Positions 5,702 through 6,661 of a stretch of 6,661 nt of DNA are shown piece by piece (position 1 is the first letter of the stretch; every line of letters begins with the position of its first letter). The stretch lies in the NCBI GenBank assembly GCA_023247345.1, contig JAHFGR010000067.1, forward strand, positions 1 through 6,661. The letters run 5' to 3'. A model generated the notes under the pieces. That model ran no database searches. It saw only the letters and a list, made by a program, of their open reading frames with translations, and was not told where the DNA came from. The translations under genes and the position numbers were made by a program. The DNA comes from Microcaldota archaeon. GTDB taxonomy: Archaea; Micrarchaeota; Micrarchaeia; Anstonellales; Bilamarchaeaceae.

Positions 5702-6334
5702 ATGTCGAATCCAGAAGTTATCGATGGTTTAGCATATATAATATTCATAATTGCGGTTGCAGTTACCATATATTTTAGGGAGCGAGCCAGAAAAATGGGC
5801 TCAACAACTGGAAAGAGAATAAGATCTATTTATAGAAAGGCATGGGTTGAAGCAATTATAAAAAAAGGCGATCAACCCGATCTAATCAACACAATTAGAA
5901 ATAATATTACTGTTTCTGTTGCACTTTTAAGCGCGATTATCATATCATTTGGGTTTGTAATAAATGCAGGGTTTATAAAAGTTGATGGGGATTTTTTTCA
6001 TTTAGTTAGAATTGTTTCTATAATTTCCCTTTTGGGTTATTCTCTATTTATGATTTTGCTAGAAATAAGAACATTAACTTATATCCCGATAGTATCTCAG
6101 GTTCCAGAATCCCTGATTAAAAAATACGATCATATTGATAAAGCGAGTTACATGGCTAAACTTCTTCATGAATCTTACGATTACTTTTCAAATTCGATTC
6201 GTTCATTGTTTTATATTGCACCTCTTATGATCTGGTTTTATAATGTTTATTTGTTCATTGTTCTTACCCTTATAATCTCTTATGCAATGCATAGCGAAGA
6301 CTTTGGAACAAAAAGCGGCATTACTACCTTCTAG
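5702..6334 (+). CDS. Four-helix integral membrane protein, DUF599-like
   Basis: The 210-residue protein has hydrophobic segments at about 7-25, 68-90, 101-121 and 168-195. The loops are basic: RERARK (26-31), GKRIRSIYRKAW (37-48). The order RKAWVEAII (45-53), INTIRNNITVSVALLSAII (62-80), a third helix ending in EIR (121-123), and YDYFSNSIRSLFYIAPLMIW (159-178) resembles DUF599 membrane proteins, whose function is unknown. I hold that match at moderate confidence. The start at 5702 is preferred over an upstream in-frame TTG at 5645, because a TATA element sits 27 bases before the ATG and the TTG would extend the protein into the promoter and the herA gene. It is divergent from herA; a functional link is not shown by the sequence. 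Confidence 0.72.
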   Translation: MSNPEVIDGLAYIIFIIAVAVTIYFRERARKMGSTTGKRIRSIYRKAWVEAIIKKGDQPDLINTIRNNITVSVALLSAIIISFGFVINAGFIKVDGDFFHLVRIVSIISLLGYSLFMILLEIRTLTYIPIVSQVPESLIKKYDHIDKASYMAKLLHESYDYFSNSIRSLFYIAPLMIWFYNVYLFIVLTLIISYAMHSEDFGTKSGITTF

Positions 6335-6361
6335 TTTTGAGTTTAGCGCCCTCGCACGTGT

Positions 6362-6385
6362 TGTTTAAGAGAAGCTTTTTAAACA
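6362..6385. repeat. Inverted repeat overlapping the promoter at 6374-6384
   Basis: TGTTTAA (6362-6368) and TTAAACA (6379-6385) form a perfect 7-base inverted repeat around a 10-base centre. The right arm is part of the TATA element of the next gene, so a regulator bound here would block transcription. It could also be part of the 3' end of the upstream transcript, or chance in AT-rich DNA. Confidence 0.35.
6374..6384 (+). promoter_or_regulatory. BRE/TATA element of the paralogue at 6407
   Basis: GAAGC followed by TTTTTAAAC is centred about 27 bases before the ATG at 6407, with no Shine-Dalgarno, predicting a leaderless mRNA. It resembles the promoter at 2594-2606, including a following CACAT block at the same distance. 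Confidence 0.55.
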
Positions 6386-6406
6386 CATTTTTACATACTT
6401 AGATAC

Positions 6407-6661
6407 ATGGTTAGTGTGCTTCATACAGAAAAAGGCCTTGTGACAAGAGCCTTGTCTTCCAGAGCGTTAGCTTCAAATCCATTTGATAGATATAAGAGAG
6501 AGCCAAAGTTTGAAGCCAGAAAACCAGACATTACGGGCCAGTCATATCAAGAGCAAGCAAGAAAAGCAAGGCAAATGCTAAGATCAATGGATCCGGAAAG
6601 AGTAAAACAAGTAATTGAATTTCACAGAGATTTAAATTTCTTTCAAGCGCTAGCACTAGCA
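6407..6661 (+). CDS. Start of a second member of the unknown 278-residue family (partial)
   Basis: This open frame runs from ATG at 6407 off the right edge, giving 85 residues. There is no signal peptide; the N-terminus is basic and probably disordered (about 1-48). Residues 51-85 contain KARQMLRSM (53-61), QVIEFH (68-73) and FFQALALA (78-85). These align with KREMLKSM, QVIEWH and FFEAVELA of the protein encoded at 2629, with a six-residue deletion before FF. The N-terminal ~45 residues are unrelated or strongly diverged between the two. Function is unknown. The DNA identity is low enough that the duplication looks old. Confidence 0.7.
   Translation, partial: MVSVLHTEKGLVTRALSSRALASNPFDRYKREPKFEARKPDITGQSYQEQARKARQMLRSMDPERVKQVIEFHRDLNFFQALALA

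Noticed and set aside
2629..6661. Mobile element bracketed by the two paralogous genes as terminal repeats
   Set aside because: The copies are in the same orientation and only diverged protein similarity is visible, with no nucleotide repeat, transposase or integrase.

Overview
This window reads as chromosomal DNA of an archaeon. It carries an archaeal/eukaryotic-type Elp3, a HerA hexameric ATPase and a VapBC toxin-antitoxin pair. Nearly every gene also has an A/T-rich TATA-like element centred about 25-28 bases upstream of its ATG with no Shine-Dalgarno sequence, which is the layout of archaeal leaderless mRNAs. The DNA is AT-rich, the genes are tightly packed, and several proteins are poorly characterised. 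An uncultivated small-genome (DPANN-like) archaeon fits, but that lineage is an inference only. No RNA gene, CRISPR array, insertion sequence or integrase was seen.

Left part (1-2543, all minus strand). The N-terminal 180 residues of Elp3 run off the left edge. Behind it lies a predicted exported protein with a DsbA/thioredoxin-like fold whose catalytic CxxC has been lost. Next comes a secreted protein with two probable beta-sandwich domains and a hydrophobic C-terminus. Each of the two exported-protein genes has its own TATA-like element, so they need not form an operon. Elp3 differs in having a real Shine-Dalgarno sequence and a longer leader.

Middle (2629-5650). A 278-residue protein of unknown function is on the plus strand. 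It is followed by a VapB-like ribbon-helix-helix antitoxin and a PIN-domain VapC toxin that overlap by 23 bases. VapC has its own ribosome binding site inside the end of vapB, and a 13-base inverted repeat lies where an autoregulatory operator would be. The vapC and herA stop codons face each other with 3 bases between them.

Right part (5702-6661). A four-helix membrane protein resembling DUF599 is transcribed divergently from herA. Only 51 bases separate the two ATGs, and one symmetrical TATATA element is correctly spaced for both. At the right edge begins a second copy of the unknown 278-residue family. It shares an N-terminal motif and also a similar promoter with the first copy, so the vapBC-herA-membrane protein block is bracketed by two paralogues.

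No complete new system is proven here. The best leads are the bracketing paralogue family, the cysteine-less DsbA-like protein, and the shared TATA element between herA and the membrane protein.
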